Made by a program: the position numbers and the translations under genes. Positions 1 through 8,325 of a stretch of DNA of 64,000 bases are shown here, piece by piece; within the stretch, counting starts at the first letter, position 1, and each line of letters begins with the position of its first letter. Source of the stretch: Bog-473 sp963756025. GTDB taxonomy: Bacteria; Actinomycetota; Acidimicrobiia; Acidimicrobiales; RAAP-2. Under the pieces are notes generated by a model that searched no databases, was not told the origin of the DNA, and saw only the letters and a program-made list of their open reading frames with translations. The stretch spans positions 620,001-684,000 of the forward strand of contig CAVWMF010000007.1 of NCBI GenBank assembly GCA_963756025.1, written 5' to 3'.

Positions 1-984
1 CTGCGGCGCTGTGTCTGACCGCGTCGCTCGTCGTCTCCGCATCCGCAGCCTCCGCGTCGACCAAAGCCGCCGTCAACCTCTCGGGCGTCACGCTTACGTT
101 CGGTGACCAGTTCAAGCAGTACCAGACCATTCTCACCGCGGCCAACGCACTAAAAGGCGCGAAGTACACGGTCAACTGGCAGGAATTCGTCGGGTGGCCC
201 GCCGATCATTGCGGCCGAGACAGGCGGATCCGTCGACCTCGGCGACATGGCCGAGACGCCGACCATCTTCGCCCAGGCGGCGGGGGACCCGGTCAAGGTC
301 GTCGCCACGACCGTGAGCGCCAACCCCAAGATCTCGCCGTACGACATCGTGGTGCCAAGCTCTTCCAACATCAAGAAGGTCTCGCAGTTGCGCGGTCAGA
401 CCGTCGCCGTCCAAGAGGGCACCGTGGGACAGTACATCCTCATCCAGATCCTCAAGAGGGCCGGAGTCCCCTACAACGCCGTCACGATCGAGAACCTCTC
501 GACCGTCAACGCGTCAGCTGCCGTCTCGAGCGGAAAGGTCGCCGCCGCCGTCATCAGCCAGCCGCTGACCGCAGTCGACCAGGCGGCCGGGCAGATAAGT
601 GTGCTCGCGAGTGCGGCGGGTTACACGCAAACCCTCGGTTATCTGACTGCAAGTCAAGCTGCCCTGAACAACCCCAAGAAGGCCGCCGCAGTGGCGGACT
701 TCATCGAGCGCTTCTACAAGGCGGAGGCGTATATCAAGCAGAACCCGCAGGCAGCCATCGACACCTACGTGAAGATCTACGGCGTCACCGAGGCCGAGGC
801 GAAGCAGGCGGCTGCCACGGTGCAGGAGGCGGCGACGCCGATCACGCCGGCCATCATCGGCTACCAGCAGACTGAAGCCAACACGTTCCTCAACCTCGGG
901 CTCATCACCCAGAAGATCAATGTCAAGGGCATCTTCGACCTGCCCTTCAATAAGGCCATCAACGCCAAGGCGGGCCTAAAGTGA
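1..984 (+). pseudogene. NitT/TauT/SsuA-type ABC substrate-binding protein, 5' partial and frameshifted
   Basis: Extracytoplasmic binding protein for an organosulfur-type importer. The reading frame entering at base 3 encodes the end of a signal peptide (LVVSASAASAS, then a likely cleavage) and continues to about base 190. From about 195 the frame used up to the stop at 984 takes over, with no natural start near 247. Removing one G from the GGG at 192-194 joins the halves as QEFVGGPPIIAAETG, the usual SsuA-like sequence. The C-terminal part shows typical family features (QLRGQTVAVQEGTVGQY; SQPLTA). The permease GTG starts 2 bases after the stop. The true start lies outside the window. Family assignment is good; the substrate is inferred from the sulfatase and TauD neighbours. 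The frameshift may be a sequencing error. Confidence 0.8.
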
Positions 985-985
985 C

Positions 986-1903
986 GTGGATCACCCGTCC
1001 CGGCAGGACGCCGTGACAGATGTGACCGACCGGGTGGTCGGCGCAGCACCACCGGAATCGTCGGCGCCTCTTGACCCGCCTACGGGAACCGTGCCGCGGG
1101 GTCTCATCAGCCCCGTGGTAGAGCAGCGGCGCAAGCGGAGCCGCGGTGGTTCCCTGGCTCTGCGCGCACTCCTCCCCGCCACCTTCGTCATCCTGTGGTG
1201 GGCCCTGACCGGAACCGGCGTGATCAGTGGTGCCGAGCTGGCGTCGCCGAGGGCGACCTGGGACGCGTTCACCAATCTGCTGCTGCACCAGGACCTGCTC
1301 GGCGATATCGGGATTTCGGCCGCCCGGGCAGCGCTCGGCCTGTTGATCGGTGGAGGGCTTGGCTTGCTACTTGGCATCGTCGTCGGGCTCTTCGACCTGG
1401 GAGACGAAGTATTCGACTCCTCCCTCCAGATGTTCCGGACATTGCCCTACCCCGCCTTCATTTTTCTCTTCATCATCTGGTTCGGCATCGGCGAAACGGC
1501 GAAGGTGCTGCTGATCGCCCTGGCCTGCCTCACCCCCATGTATCTGAACGTCTCCAATGGCGTGCGCAACGTGGACCGCCGCGTCGTCGAGGCCGCACGC
1601 ACTTTCGGGCTGCGCGGACGCAAACTGGTCCGCCAGGTGGTCATCCCGCTTGCCATGCCATCGATCCTGAACGGTCTCCGATTTTCCGCCGGTATCTCGG
1701 TTGTCGCTCTGGTCTTCGCCGAGACCATCGCGGCCAGCCAGGGCATCGGCTACCTCGTCACCCAGGCGAGCAGCCTGCAACAGATGCCCATCCTGGTCTG
1801 CTGCATCATCATCTACGCCCTTTTGGGGATCGGGGCCGACCTGCTGGTGCGGACAATCGAACGACTTGCGATGCCCTGGCGTAGCCACCTGGCCGTACGA
1901 TGA
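986..1903 (+). CDS. ABC transporter permease, SsuC/TauC-like
   Basis: Inner-membrane permease of the NitT/TauT/Ssu class, 305 aa. After a polar 55-residue N-terminus come about six hydrophobic segments, beginning near residue 60 (ALLPATFVILWWAL) and 115. The cytoplasmic EAA loop that docks the ATPase is at residues 202-214 (EAARTFGLRGRKL), the standard BPD_transp_1 signature. The GTG start is 2 bases after the binding-protein stop; a GTG at 1013 is an alternative that would shorten the polar leader. The stop overlaps the next start as ATGA, so translation is coupled to the ATPase. Substrate (aliphatic sulfonate, taurine or sulfate ester) is inferred from context only. Confidence 0.9.
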   Translation: MDHPSRQDAVTDVTDRVVGAAPPESSAPLDPPTGTVPRGLISPVVEQRRKRSRGGSLALRALLPATFVILWWALTGTGVISGAELASPRATWDAFTNLLLHQDLLGDIGISAARAALGLLIGGGLGLLLGIVVGLFDLGDEVFDSSLQMFRTLPYPAFIFLFIIWFGIGETAKVLLIALACLTPMYLNVSNGVRNVDRRVVEAARTFGLRGRKLVRQVVIPLAMPSILNGLRFSAGISVVALVFAETIAASQGIGYLVTQASSLQQMPILVCCIIIYALLGIGADLLVRTIERLAMPWRSHLAVR

Positions 1904-2622
1904 GCAGTACCCTCGTAGCGGATCAGACCGTCGTCGTACGCGGCGTCGGCAAGTCGTTCGGCGAACGCGACGTTCTCGCCGATCTGGACCTCACCGTGGG
2001 CCGTGGCGAGTTCGTGGCTCTGCTCGGGGCATCAGGAAGTGGCAAGACGACGCTGTTGCGCATACTGCTGGGACTCGAAGGTGTCACGCAGGGCAGCGTC
2101 TTCGTGCCCGAGGTGCGGACCACGGTCTTTCAGGAGCCTCGCCTCGTCCCCTCCATGAAGGTGTGGCGCAACGTCGTCATCGGCCAACCCCGCCAGTCGG
2201 CCACTCGGGATCGCGCCATCGCTGCTCTTCGTGAAGTCGGGCTGGAGGAACACGCCGACGCCTGGCCGGGAACTCTTTCGGGCGGAGAGGCACAGCGCGT
2301 GGCGTTGGCGCGGGCGCTGGTCCGAGAACCACAGCTGCTCCTTCTCGACGAGCCGTTCGCCGCGCTCGACGCACTCACCCGGCTCAAGATGCAAGCGCTC
2401 GTCGCTGATCTCTGCTCGCGCCACAAACCAGGCGTGCTTCTCGTGACCCACGACGTCGAGGAAGCGGTCCTCCTGGCCGACCGGGTCTTCGTCCTCAAGC
2501 AGGGTCGCATTTCGTTGAACCTCGCGGTGAACCTGCCCCGGCCGCGTCGCGTGGGCGGGCAGGAATTCGATGCATTGCGCGACCGCTTCCTCACCGAGTT
2601 GGGAGTCGAGCAGCCCCGCTAA
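1900..2622 (+). CDS. ABC transporter ATP-binding protein, SsuB/TauB-like
   Basis: Cytoplasmic ATPase of the importer, 240 aa, the usual length for this class. Walker A GASGSGKT is at 43-50, the Q-loop near 78 (VFQEPRL), the signature LSGGEAQR at 126-133, Walker B LLLLDEP at 147-153 and the switch His in VTHDVEEA. The VTHDVEEA/VLLADRV pattern and small size are typical of SsuB/TauB/NrtD proteins. The ATG overlaps the permease stop by 4 bases. It completes a binding protein-permease-ATPase operon, and a convergent sulfatase gene ends 28 bases after it. Confidence 0.93.
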   Translation: MSSTLVADQTVVVRGVGKSFGERDVLADLDLTVGRGEFVALLGASGSGKTTLLRILLGLEGVTQGSVFVPEVRTTVFQEPRLVPSMKVWRNVVIGQPRQSATRDRAIAALREVGLEEHADAWPGTLSGGEAQRVALARALVREPQLLLLDEPFAALDALTRLKMQALVADLCSRHKPGVLLVTHDVEEAVLLADRVFVLKQGRISLNLAVNLPRPRRVGGQEFDALRDRFLTELGVEQPR

Positions 2623-2650
2623 TGCCAGGACGGAGGTCCCGGGGACTCGG

Positions 2651-4924
2651 CTACTGGGTGGCCAGGTCGACCCGCGATGCGGCGAGCGCGTCGCGAATCG
2701 GGTCCCGGCCGGAGGCCTCGACGACGACGCGTCGCAACACAGAGGGTGGCAACTCCGCACGTCCCGCCAGACCGGGGTTAATCGGACCCGCCGGCTGGAA
2801 TCCGACCGCAAATCCCGGGGTTCCGTAGGTGAGCGGGGTGGTGGTCGGGATGTGGCCCTGCCCCACGGGAACGTCGCCGTAGAACAACTCCACGTCACCG
2901 CCGGACCCGGTGCGGGTGAACGCTACCTTCAGGACCACCGGGAGCGACGGGATCGCCGCTTCGGCGGTCACCGTTGTTATTTCGGTCGCCACGTAGTTAT
3001 AGGTGAAGTGGAGTCGGTCATCTTCGACGAACAGGACGTAGCCGCCCGCATGGCTCCCATGGGCCACAATGACCCCGTTGAGCACACCGCTGGGCGGGGG
3101 CACCAACTCGGCGGCGACGACAAACGATCGGTTCTTGAGGTTGGGGGCAAGCGCCTCCGGCAACGGGCCGGTCGCCCCGACGAACTCGTGACGGTCGCGC
3201 CGGTAGCGAGGATCAGCGAAGAAGCCGGGCTGGTTGTTGAGCGGCAGAACCTGGAACTTCTCGGCTTCATGCCACCACAGCTCTTTGAGCTCGGCCAGTT
3301 TGTCCGGATGTGTCTCGGACAGATCGTTGACTTCCGAGAAGTCCTCGGCGACGTGATAGAGCTCCCACACGTCCTCGTCAAAGGGAATGGTCGTGTCGGA
3401 GCCGTCGTAGGCGATGAGTGGCGGGGTATGGAAGACAACCGCTTTCCAGCCGTCGTGGTACAGGGCGCGCGAACCGAGCATCTCGTAGTACTGGGTGGTG
3501 TGCGCGGAAGGGGCATGCTGATCGCCGAGAGTCGAAGAGAAGCTCGTCCCCTCGATTGGCGTCTGCTCGACCCCGGCGATACTCGAAGGCGCGTCGATCC
3601 CGATGAGATCGAGCAGGGTCGGCAAGACGTCGATGGCGTGAACATACTGGTGCCGAGTACCGCCCTCGGTACCCATTCGGGCCGGCCAGTGCAAGATCAG
3701 CGGGTCTGCCACTCCCCCTTCATGGGTGTCACGCTTGAAGCGCTTGAGGGGTGTGTTCCCGGCCCACGCCCAGCCCCACGGATAATGGTTGTTCGCCTTC
3801 GGGGTCCCGAGATCGTCTATCCGTCGCAGGTTCTCCGGCAGGCTTTCCGGGATGAAGTTGAAGAAGTACTGCTCATTGAACGACCCCTTCGCCCCGCCCT
3901 CGGCCGATGCACCGTTGTCGCTCATCACGATGACGACGGTGTTGTCGGTCTCGCCCAGGTCGTCGACGAAGTCGAGGATCCTCTTCACCTGGGCGTCGGT
4001 ATGGGTCAGAAACCCGGCGTACACCTCCATCATCCGGGTTGCCAGTCTCTGCTCGTCCGCGCTCAGGCTGTCCCAGTCCGGTACCCAGGAGGGGCGTTCG
4101 GACAGCTGCGTCCCCTGCGGTAACAGTCCCGAAGCCAGCTGCCGTGTGAATACCTCCCGCCGCCACTGGTCCCACCCCTGGTCGAATTTGCCGCGGTAGC
4201 GCTCGATGTAGTCCTTTGGCGCCTGGTGCGGAGCGTGGCACGCGCCGGGCGCGAACCACAAGAGGAACGGCGTCGAAGGTGACGCTCCCCGCAGGTCGGC
4301 CACATAGCGGATCGCATGATCGGCAAGATCCTCGCTCAGGTGGTAGCCCTCTTCGGGAGTGCGCGGTGGTTCGATAGGTTGGTTGTCACACACAAGCTGC
4401 GGGCGGTATTGATCGGTCTCGCCGTCCATGAACCCGTAGTAGCGGTCGAACCCCCGCCCGAGCGGCCACTTGTCCCGGGGGCTGCCTGCCGACATCTCGG
4501 TGGCGGGAGTCAGGTGCCACTTGCCGACAGCGAACGTGGCGTACCCGTGCAGGCGGAGGATCTCCGAGAGGAATCCGTTTTCCTTCGGGATGGTGGCGTT
4601 GTAACCAGGAAACCCGGACGCCAACTCCACCACCCGGGCCATGCCGTTCGAGTGGTGATTGCGACCGGTGAGCAGACATGCCCGGGTGGGCGAGCAGAGC
4701 GCCGTGGTGTGAAAATTTGCATAACGGCGCCCGCGTGCCGCAAGGCGGTCAAATGTCGGCGTGGCGATGTCGGAACCGTAAGCCCCCAACTGTGCGTAGC
4801 CCACGTCGTCGAGGAGGACCACCACCACGTTCGGCGCGCCCGCTGGCGGTGAGGCAAGCGGCGGCCACCAGGCCTTCGAGTCGGCAAACGTCCGACCGAT
4901 CTGTCCCTCGAACGATTCACCCAT
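2651..4924 (-). CDS. arylsulfatase, type I (formylglycine-dependent)
   Basis: Sulfate-ester hydrolase of the alkaline-phosphatase superfamily, 757 aa from the chosen start. The sulfatase motif CSPTRACLLTGR sits at about residue 77; its Cys must be oxidised to formylglycine. Upstream VVVLLDDVGYAQLGAYG supplies the metal-binding aspartates and MSDNGASAEGG the distal metal site. Length and the C-terminal extension match the large AtsA-like arylsulfatases of actinobacteria and proteobacteria. I chose ATG 4924 because GGAG lies 7 bases upstream; ATG 4948 in the same frame has no such site. No export signal is evident, so it may act in the cytoplasm on imported esters. The maturase is probably the FGE gene at 19112-20020. 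Confidence 0.93.
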   Translation of the reverse strand: MGESFEGQIGRTFADSKAWWPPLASPPAGAPNVVVVLLDDVGYAQLGAYGSDIATPTFDRLAARGRRYANFHTTALCSPTRACLLTGRNHHSNGMARVVELASGFPGYNATIPKENGFLSEILRLHGYATFAVGKWHLTPATEMSAGSPRDKWPLGRGFDRYYGFMDGETDQYRPQLVCDNQPIEPPRTPEEGYHLSEDLADHAIRYVADLRGASPSTPFLLWFAPGACHAPHQAPKDYIERYRGKFDQGWDQWRREVFTRQLASGLLPQGTQLSERPSWVPDWDSLSADEQRLATRMMEVYAGFLTHTDAQVKRILDFVDDLGETDNTVVIVMSDNGASAEGGAKGSFNEQYFFNFIPESLPENLRRIDDLGTPKANNHYPWGWAWAGNTPLKRFKRDTHEGGVADPLILHWPARMGTEGGTRHQYVHAIDVLPTLLDLIGIDAPSSIAGVEQTPIEGTSFSSTLGDQHAPSAHTTQYYEMLGSRALYHDGWKAVVFHTPPLIAYDGSDTTIPFDEDVWELYHVAEDFSEVNDLSETHPDKLAELKELWWHEAEKFQVLPLNNQPGFFADPRYRRDRHEFVGATGPLPEALAPNLKNRSFVVAAELVPPPSGVLNGVIVAHGSHAGGYVLFVEDDRLHFTYNYVATEITTVTAEAAIPSLPVVLKVAFTRTGSGGDVELFYGDVPVGQGHIPTTTPLTYGTPGFAVGFQPAGPINPGLAGRAELPPSVLRRVVVEASGRDPIRDALAASRVDLATQ

Positions 4925-5155
4925 GCCGAGACTCCAATCTCCACTCATGCAATCGAAACAATGATCTACGACGCCGTTCGACCACGGTCGGTCTATCGGG
5001 TTTCAGGCTGTATCCGGGGCCAACCCGTCACGCCTCGACGCGAAGAGGCACGAGTGGGTGAGAAAAGCGCAGCGCCAAGCGGTATTCCGCGCCGCATATG
5101 AGGTCAACGCCGTCGTCTACCCCCGCAGGATCCTCGGTCCCCGATCAGAAAGCGA
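4925..5155. other. intergenic region upstream of the sulfatase
   Basis: About 230 bases between the sulfatase start and the dioxygenase stop, both on the minus strand. It should hold the sulfatase promoter, if the two genes are not cotranscribed. I see no coding potential, convincing -35/-10 pair or palindrome. Confidence 0.4.
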
Positions 5156-6082
5156 TCAGTTCTCGAGGTAATACCGACTGGCATCCCCCTGGAGGCTGCG
5201 ACTGGGGCGCCCGTCCAAGCCCAAGGCCGGAACTCCCACAGTGGTAACTCGCTGCATACGGCGACGCTGGTCGCCGTAGTCTGCAATGGCGTAGTGCTGA
5301 GTGGCTCGGTTGTCCCAGATCGCCACATCGCCCTCCTGCCAATGCCAGCGGACGATGTTCTCGGGCCGGGTGACATACGACTGGAAAATACGGATCAGGT
5401 CGACGGACTCACTATTTGCATGCCCGACGAGCTGATGGGCGAAACCCCCGAGAAGAAGGGCGCTCTCACCGGTCTCAGGGTGCACGCGGACCACGGGGTG
5501 CTCGGTCTCGTAGACCTCAGAGACGAACGCCTGAAGGTGGGCGATCTGTTCGGGACGCAGTTTGCCCTTCAATGCGGCCACGTCGACCCGCCCGTAGTCG
5601 TGGCCGTTGGAATGGACCGCCCGCAACCCGTCGGCGAGCTGGCGCAGGTCTTCTGGAAGGTCACGGTAGGCGGCAACCGTGTTCGCCCAGAGAGTGTCAC
5701 CGCCGACCTCGGGAATGACGAGTGCGTGCAGCACGGAGAAGATCGGCGGACGCTCGACGAAGGTGACATCGGTGTGCCAATGGTTCGCCGAGGCGCCGGC
5801 GATCGAGTCGAGATCGAAGATCTCCGGATCGTCGGTCAACCGGGGCAGCGTGGGATGGCCCAGGGTCAACGGGCCCAGGCGGGAAGCGAACGCAATCTGC
5901 CCTGCCGCATCGATCGCCTGGTCCCTGAAGAAGACCACCCGATGGTCCAACAGTGCCCGGCGGATCGCGACCAGGTCGACCTCGTCGAGGGTGCCCAGGT
6001 CCACGCCGGCAAGCTCGGCACCGATGCGACCGGTCAAGCGTCGTACCTGCAGCCGGGTGTCTCGATCGACATCGACGGTCAC
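5156..6082 (-). CDS. TauD/AtsK-family 2-oxoglutarate-dependent dioxygenase
   Basis: Fe(II)/2-oxoglutarate dioxygenase, 308 aa, that oxidatively releases sulfite or sulfate from taurine-like sulfonates or alkyl sulfate esters. The iron triad is HTD (His103, Asp105) in NHWHTDVTF, with distal His263 in RATQHYAIADYG. The 2-oxoglutarate-binding Arg is probably in the following RRRMQRV stretch. The GTG start has an excellent Shine-Dalgarno (AGGAGG, 6 bases upstream). It lies in the same direction as the sulfatase and next to the Ssu-like importer, so sulfur scavenging is the likely role. TauD versus alkylsulfatase AtsK cannot be separated from sequence alone. Confidence 0.9.
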   Translation of the reverse strand: MTVDVDRDTRLQVRRLTGRIGAELAGVDLGTLDEVDLVAIRRALLDHRVVFFRDQAIDAAGQIAFASRLGPLTLGHPTLPRLTDDPEIFDLDSIAGASANHWHTDVTFVERPPIFSVLHALVIPEVGGDTLWANTVAAYRDLPEDLRQLADGLRAVHSNGHDYGRVDVAALKGKLRPEQIAHLQAFVSEVYETEHPVVRVHPETGESALLLGGFAHQLVGHANSESVDLIRIFQSYVTRPENIVRWHWQEGDVAIWDNRATQHYAIADYGDQRRRMQRVTTVGVPALGLDGRPSRSLQGDASRYYLEN

Positions 6083-6106
6083 GACCGTCCTCCTTAATAT
6101 CTGAAC

Positions 6107-6137
6107 TCCGATGGTTTATATCGGAATTGATTTCCGA
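6107..6137. promoter_or_regulatory. three inverted half-sites upstream of the TauD-like gene
   Basis: TCCGAT (6107-6112) and ATCGGA (6120-6125) form a perfect inverted repeat. TCGGAA (6121-6126) and TTCCGA (6132-6137) form a second that shares the middle half-site. The array ends about 25 bases from the GTG start at 6082, an operator-like position. Which regulator binds is unknown. Confidence 0.5.
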
Positions 6138-6217
6138 GGAAGCTGGTTCCGCGGACACCACCGTTCGCCGACGCAGCCGTTCGCGGACACAGCCATTCTC
6201 GAGCGCGACGACGTCGG

Positions 6218-6430
6218 TCAGTCGGTATCCGAAACCCGGATTAAGGCAACAGCTCGACGGGGACAATCACGGACGGCCCGCTTCGCCATTCCCACCAGTT
6301 CGGCGGGGAGTGGTCGACCATCGACGATCGGATATCCCCATTCATCGAGGGTGATCGCTTCGGGCAGGAGTTCCGCGCAGTACCCGAAAGCTTCACACAG
6401 GACGGGATTGATCGAGATGCGTAGGGTCAC
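6218..6430 (-). CDS. single-cluster [3Fe-4S]-type ferredoxin
   Basis: Small electron carrier of 70 aa. Three cysteines (C12, C18, C56) are arranged as C-E-A-F-G-Y-C and later CPRRAV. A phenylalanine occupies the place of the second cysteine of a 4Fe-4S motif, the pattern of [3Fe-4S] ferredoxins. The GTG start at 6430 directly follows the NuoF-like stop (TGA-C-GTG), so it is the last gene of the redox operon. Longer upstream reading in this frame is only overlap with the NuoF gene. It probably exchanges electrons with the NuoF-like subunit. Confidence 0.85.
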   Translation of the reverse strand: MTLRISINPVLCEAFGYCAELLPEAITLDEWGYPIVDGRPLPAELVGMAKRAVRDCPRRAVALIRVSDTD

Positions 6431-6431
6431 G

Positions 6432-7715
6432 TCACAGGGTGATCCGACGAGGGAAACGCAAGGAGGTCGGCTGGTCCCTGTGGATGCAGGGTTCGCCCAT
6501 GGCGTGGGCGGCCACATCTTCGGCGAACACGCGGAGGCAGCTGAGCGCCAAGCCGACGGCGCCGTCGGGATGCCGACAGGCTCCCCGCCCAGATATTTCA
6601 CCCAGTCGCCTCTGCAGGCGTGCAAGAAGTCCCGGGTCACCCTTCCCGCAGGCCAACCTGGCCATATCATCGGCGACCGCGGGAAGTCCGAAAACGCACG
6701 GCCCACACTGACCGGAACTCTGGTCAGCCAGGTACCTCATGATCCTCGCTGATTCCGCCACACCGCATACGGATCGACCGAGCACGACGATCACTCCGAC
6801 ACCCGCGGTCGCTCCGATCGCCCCAAGGGGCCTCGAGGCGTAGGGGGTCGAGAAGTGTCCGGGGGCGACCCACGCTCCACCGTAACCGCCGACCAGGAGG
6901 GCCTGCGCAGGCTCGAGCGGGGAGCTGCGCATGGCGATATCCCACAGAGGAGTTCCCCGGTCCGTCTCGACGACACCGGGCTGCGCAACAGCTCCACTTA
7001 TCGTGACGAGACACGTCCCCGGTTCTTCCACTGTTCCTCGAGCTCGAAAGAGGCCCGGCCCGCGACGAGCGATCAAGGAGACATGAGCCAACGTCTCGGT
7101 GTTGTGCACCAATGCCGCCCGCTTCCCGATGCGCAGCGGGCGGCCCTTATCGGGACGAAACACCGGGAGAGCCCGATCCGTATCGATCCAGTTCACCAAC
7201 GCCGACTCTTCGCCTTTGACAAAGCCGTCGGGTGGTCGAACGACTTCTTCGGCCACTCTGCTGTGACGAGCTCGACGTCGCTCGGCAATGGCCTGGTTCA
7301 CTGCTGCGGCGATGCCGTCACGGCCCGCAGGGATGCAAACGACGATTCGGCTGGAACGGCACATGGCGGCCAGGAACTGTGCACCGTCGAGGACCAGGTG
7401 GGGTGCTCGAGTCAAGAGCAGCTTGTCCTTGTCGCTTGCGGGTTCGCCCTCCATGCCATTGACGACGATGGCGCCACCTGGGGCATTGGAGCTGGCGAGC
7501 GCCAGCTTGATCGAAGCGGGGAAGGCGGCGCCGCCGCGTCCGGCCAATCCGGAGGACTCGAGGCTGGAGGCGAGGGCGAGCTGCCATGAACGGTCGTTCC
7601 CGAGATACACGGCGAGTGGCCCGTGGGTGTCGATGTGCCCGTCCAGATCCGCCGGGTGGCCCAGCACCTGGTGGAGGTCGCTCCGTGGAGGGGCCGCCGT
7701 GCCGCTAGTTGACAT
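6432..7715 (-). CDS. NuoF-like NADH/flavin oxidoreductase subunit with SLBB and Fe-S region
   Basis: 427 aa, similar to the 51-kDa subunit of complex I. It has the NADH/FMN-binding GRGGAAFPASIKLAL segment and VVVNGMEGEPAS in the N-terminal half, an SLBB-like middle, and a C-terminal iron-sulfur region (SSGQCGPC, later GRGACRHP). Compared with the canonical SCGKCTPC, the first cysteine is replaced by Ser, leaving three visible ligands. The ATG at 7715 is preceded by GAGAGGAA and overlaps the upstream membrane gene by 11 bases, so the longer in-frame extension to 7940 is not used. With the ferredoxin, ApbE and membrane reductase it forms a transmembrane electron-transfer operon. It is not part of a full complex I locus. 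Confidence 0.87.
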   Translation of the reverse strand: MSTSGTAAPPRSDLHQVLGHPADLDGHIDTHGPLAVYLGNDRSWQLALASSLESSGLAGRGGAAFPASIKLALASSNAPGGAIVVNGMEGEPASDKDKLLLTRAPHLVLDGAQFLAAMCRSSRIVVCIPAGRDGIAAAVNQAIAERRRARHSRVAEEVVRPPDGFVKGEESALVNWIDTDRALPVFRPDKGRPLRIGKRAALVHNTETLAHVSLIARRGPGLFRARGTVEEPGTCLVTISGAVAQPGVVETDRGTPLWDIAMRSSPLEPAQALLVGGYGGAWVAPGHFSTPYASRPLGAIGATAGVGVIVVLGRSVCGVAESARIMRYLADQSSGQCGPCVFGLPAVADDMARLACGKGDPGLLARLQRRLGEISGRGACRHPDGAVGLALSCLRVFAEDVAAHAMGEPCIHRDQPTSLRFPRRITL

Positions 7716-8325
7716 GGCGTGTTCCTCTCGACGCTGAAGTCGAGACGAGGCGGGTCGTTGCTCTGGTTGCGTCATCATCGATCTGCGGGGAAGTGGGTCC
7801 ATTGGCTGCGGTCCTTGTACGCCAGAGCAGCGCGGCGCCCACCGACAGCACACACAAGGCGCCGAGAACGATGACCCAGTGCTCGCCCGCGTCCGTACCG
7901 AGGCCGAATGTGTGGGCCAACGCAATTGGCCATGAGCCATACGCCAGCCAGTGGATGCCTCGCCACGTCGTCGGTTTCATCCGGGAGCGGAGCAGGCTCG
8001 AGAGGAAGACCGCCAACATGAGATCGAGGGCCACCGTTCCCATTGCCACCCAGAATCGGCTGTAGGGCGACGAAAACGGGACGACGACAGCCAACCATCC
8101 GATGTGGACGTAGGTGTCGAGGACGCTGGTGACCACGTGAATGGCCACGAAGACCATCGATATCATCGATATCCGTCGATGGAGTTCTTGTTGCGCGAAT
8201 CCGGGCCAGTTGCGGGCCCGGGCTCGTGATGTCGTCGTGAGCCCGAGGACCATCGTCATCGTGAGCAACACGAGCGCCACGATCCCGCTGGCCCGCGTGA
8301 TGTACCAGAGCGTCGTCGAACTCAC
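7705..8325 (-). CDS. ferric-reductase-like transmembrane protein
   Basis: Membrane protein of about 206 aa with five or six hydrophobic segments and His residues inside helices (LHRRISMISMVFVAIHVVTS; WRGIHWLAYGSW; ALAHTFGLG), matching the di-haem ferric-reductase/YedZ-like domain. The GTG at 8325 overlaps the ApbE stop as GTGA and has GAAGG 9 bases upstream; ATG 8346 in the same frame is the alternative (213 aa). It would pass electrons between the cytosolic NuoF/ferredoxin pair and an extracytoplasmic flavin acceptor. Confidence 0.85.
   Translation of the reverse strand: MSSTTLWYITRASGIVALVLLTMTMVLGLTTTSRARARNWPGFAQQELHRRISMISMVFVAIHVVTSVLDTYVHIGWLAVVVPFSSPYSRFWVAMGTVALDLMLAVFLSSLLRSRMKPTTWRGIHWLAYGSWPIALAHTFGLGTDAGEHWVIVLGALCVLSVGAALLWRTRTAANGPTSPQIDDDATRATTRLVSTSASRGTRHVN

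Noticed and set aside
2570..4123. 517-residue plus-strand frame
   Set aside because: Antisense to the sulfatase; no family features and no ribosome site.
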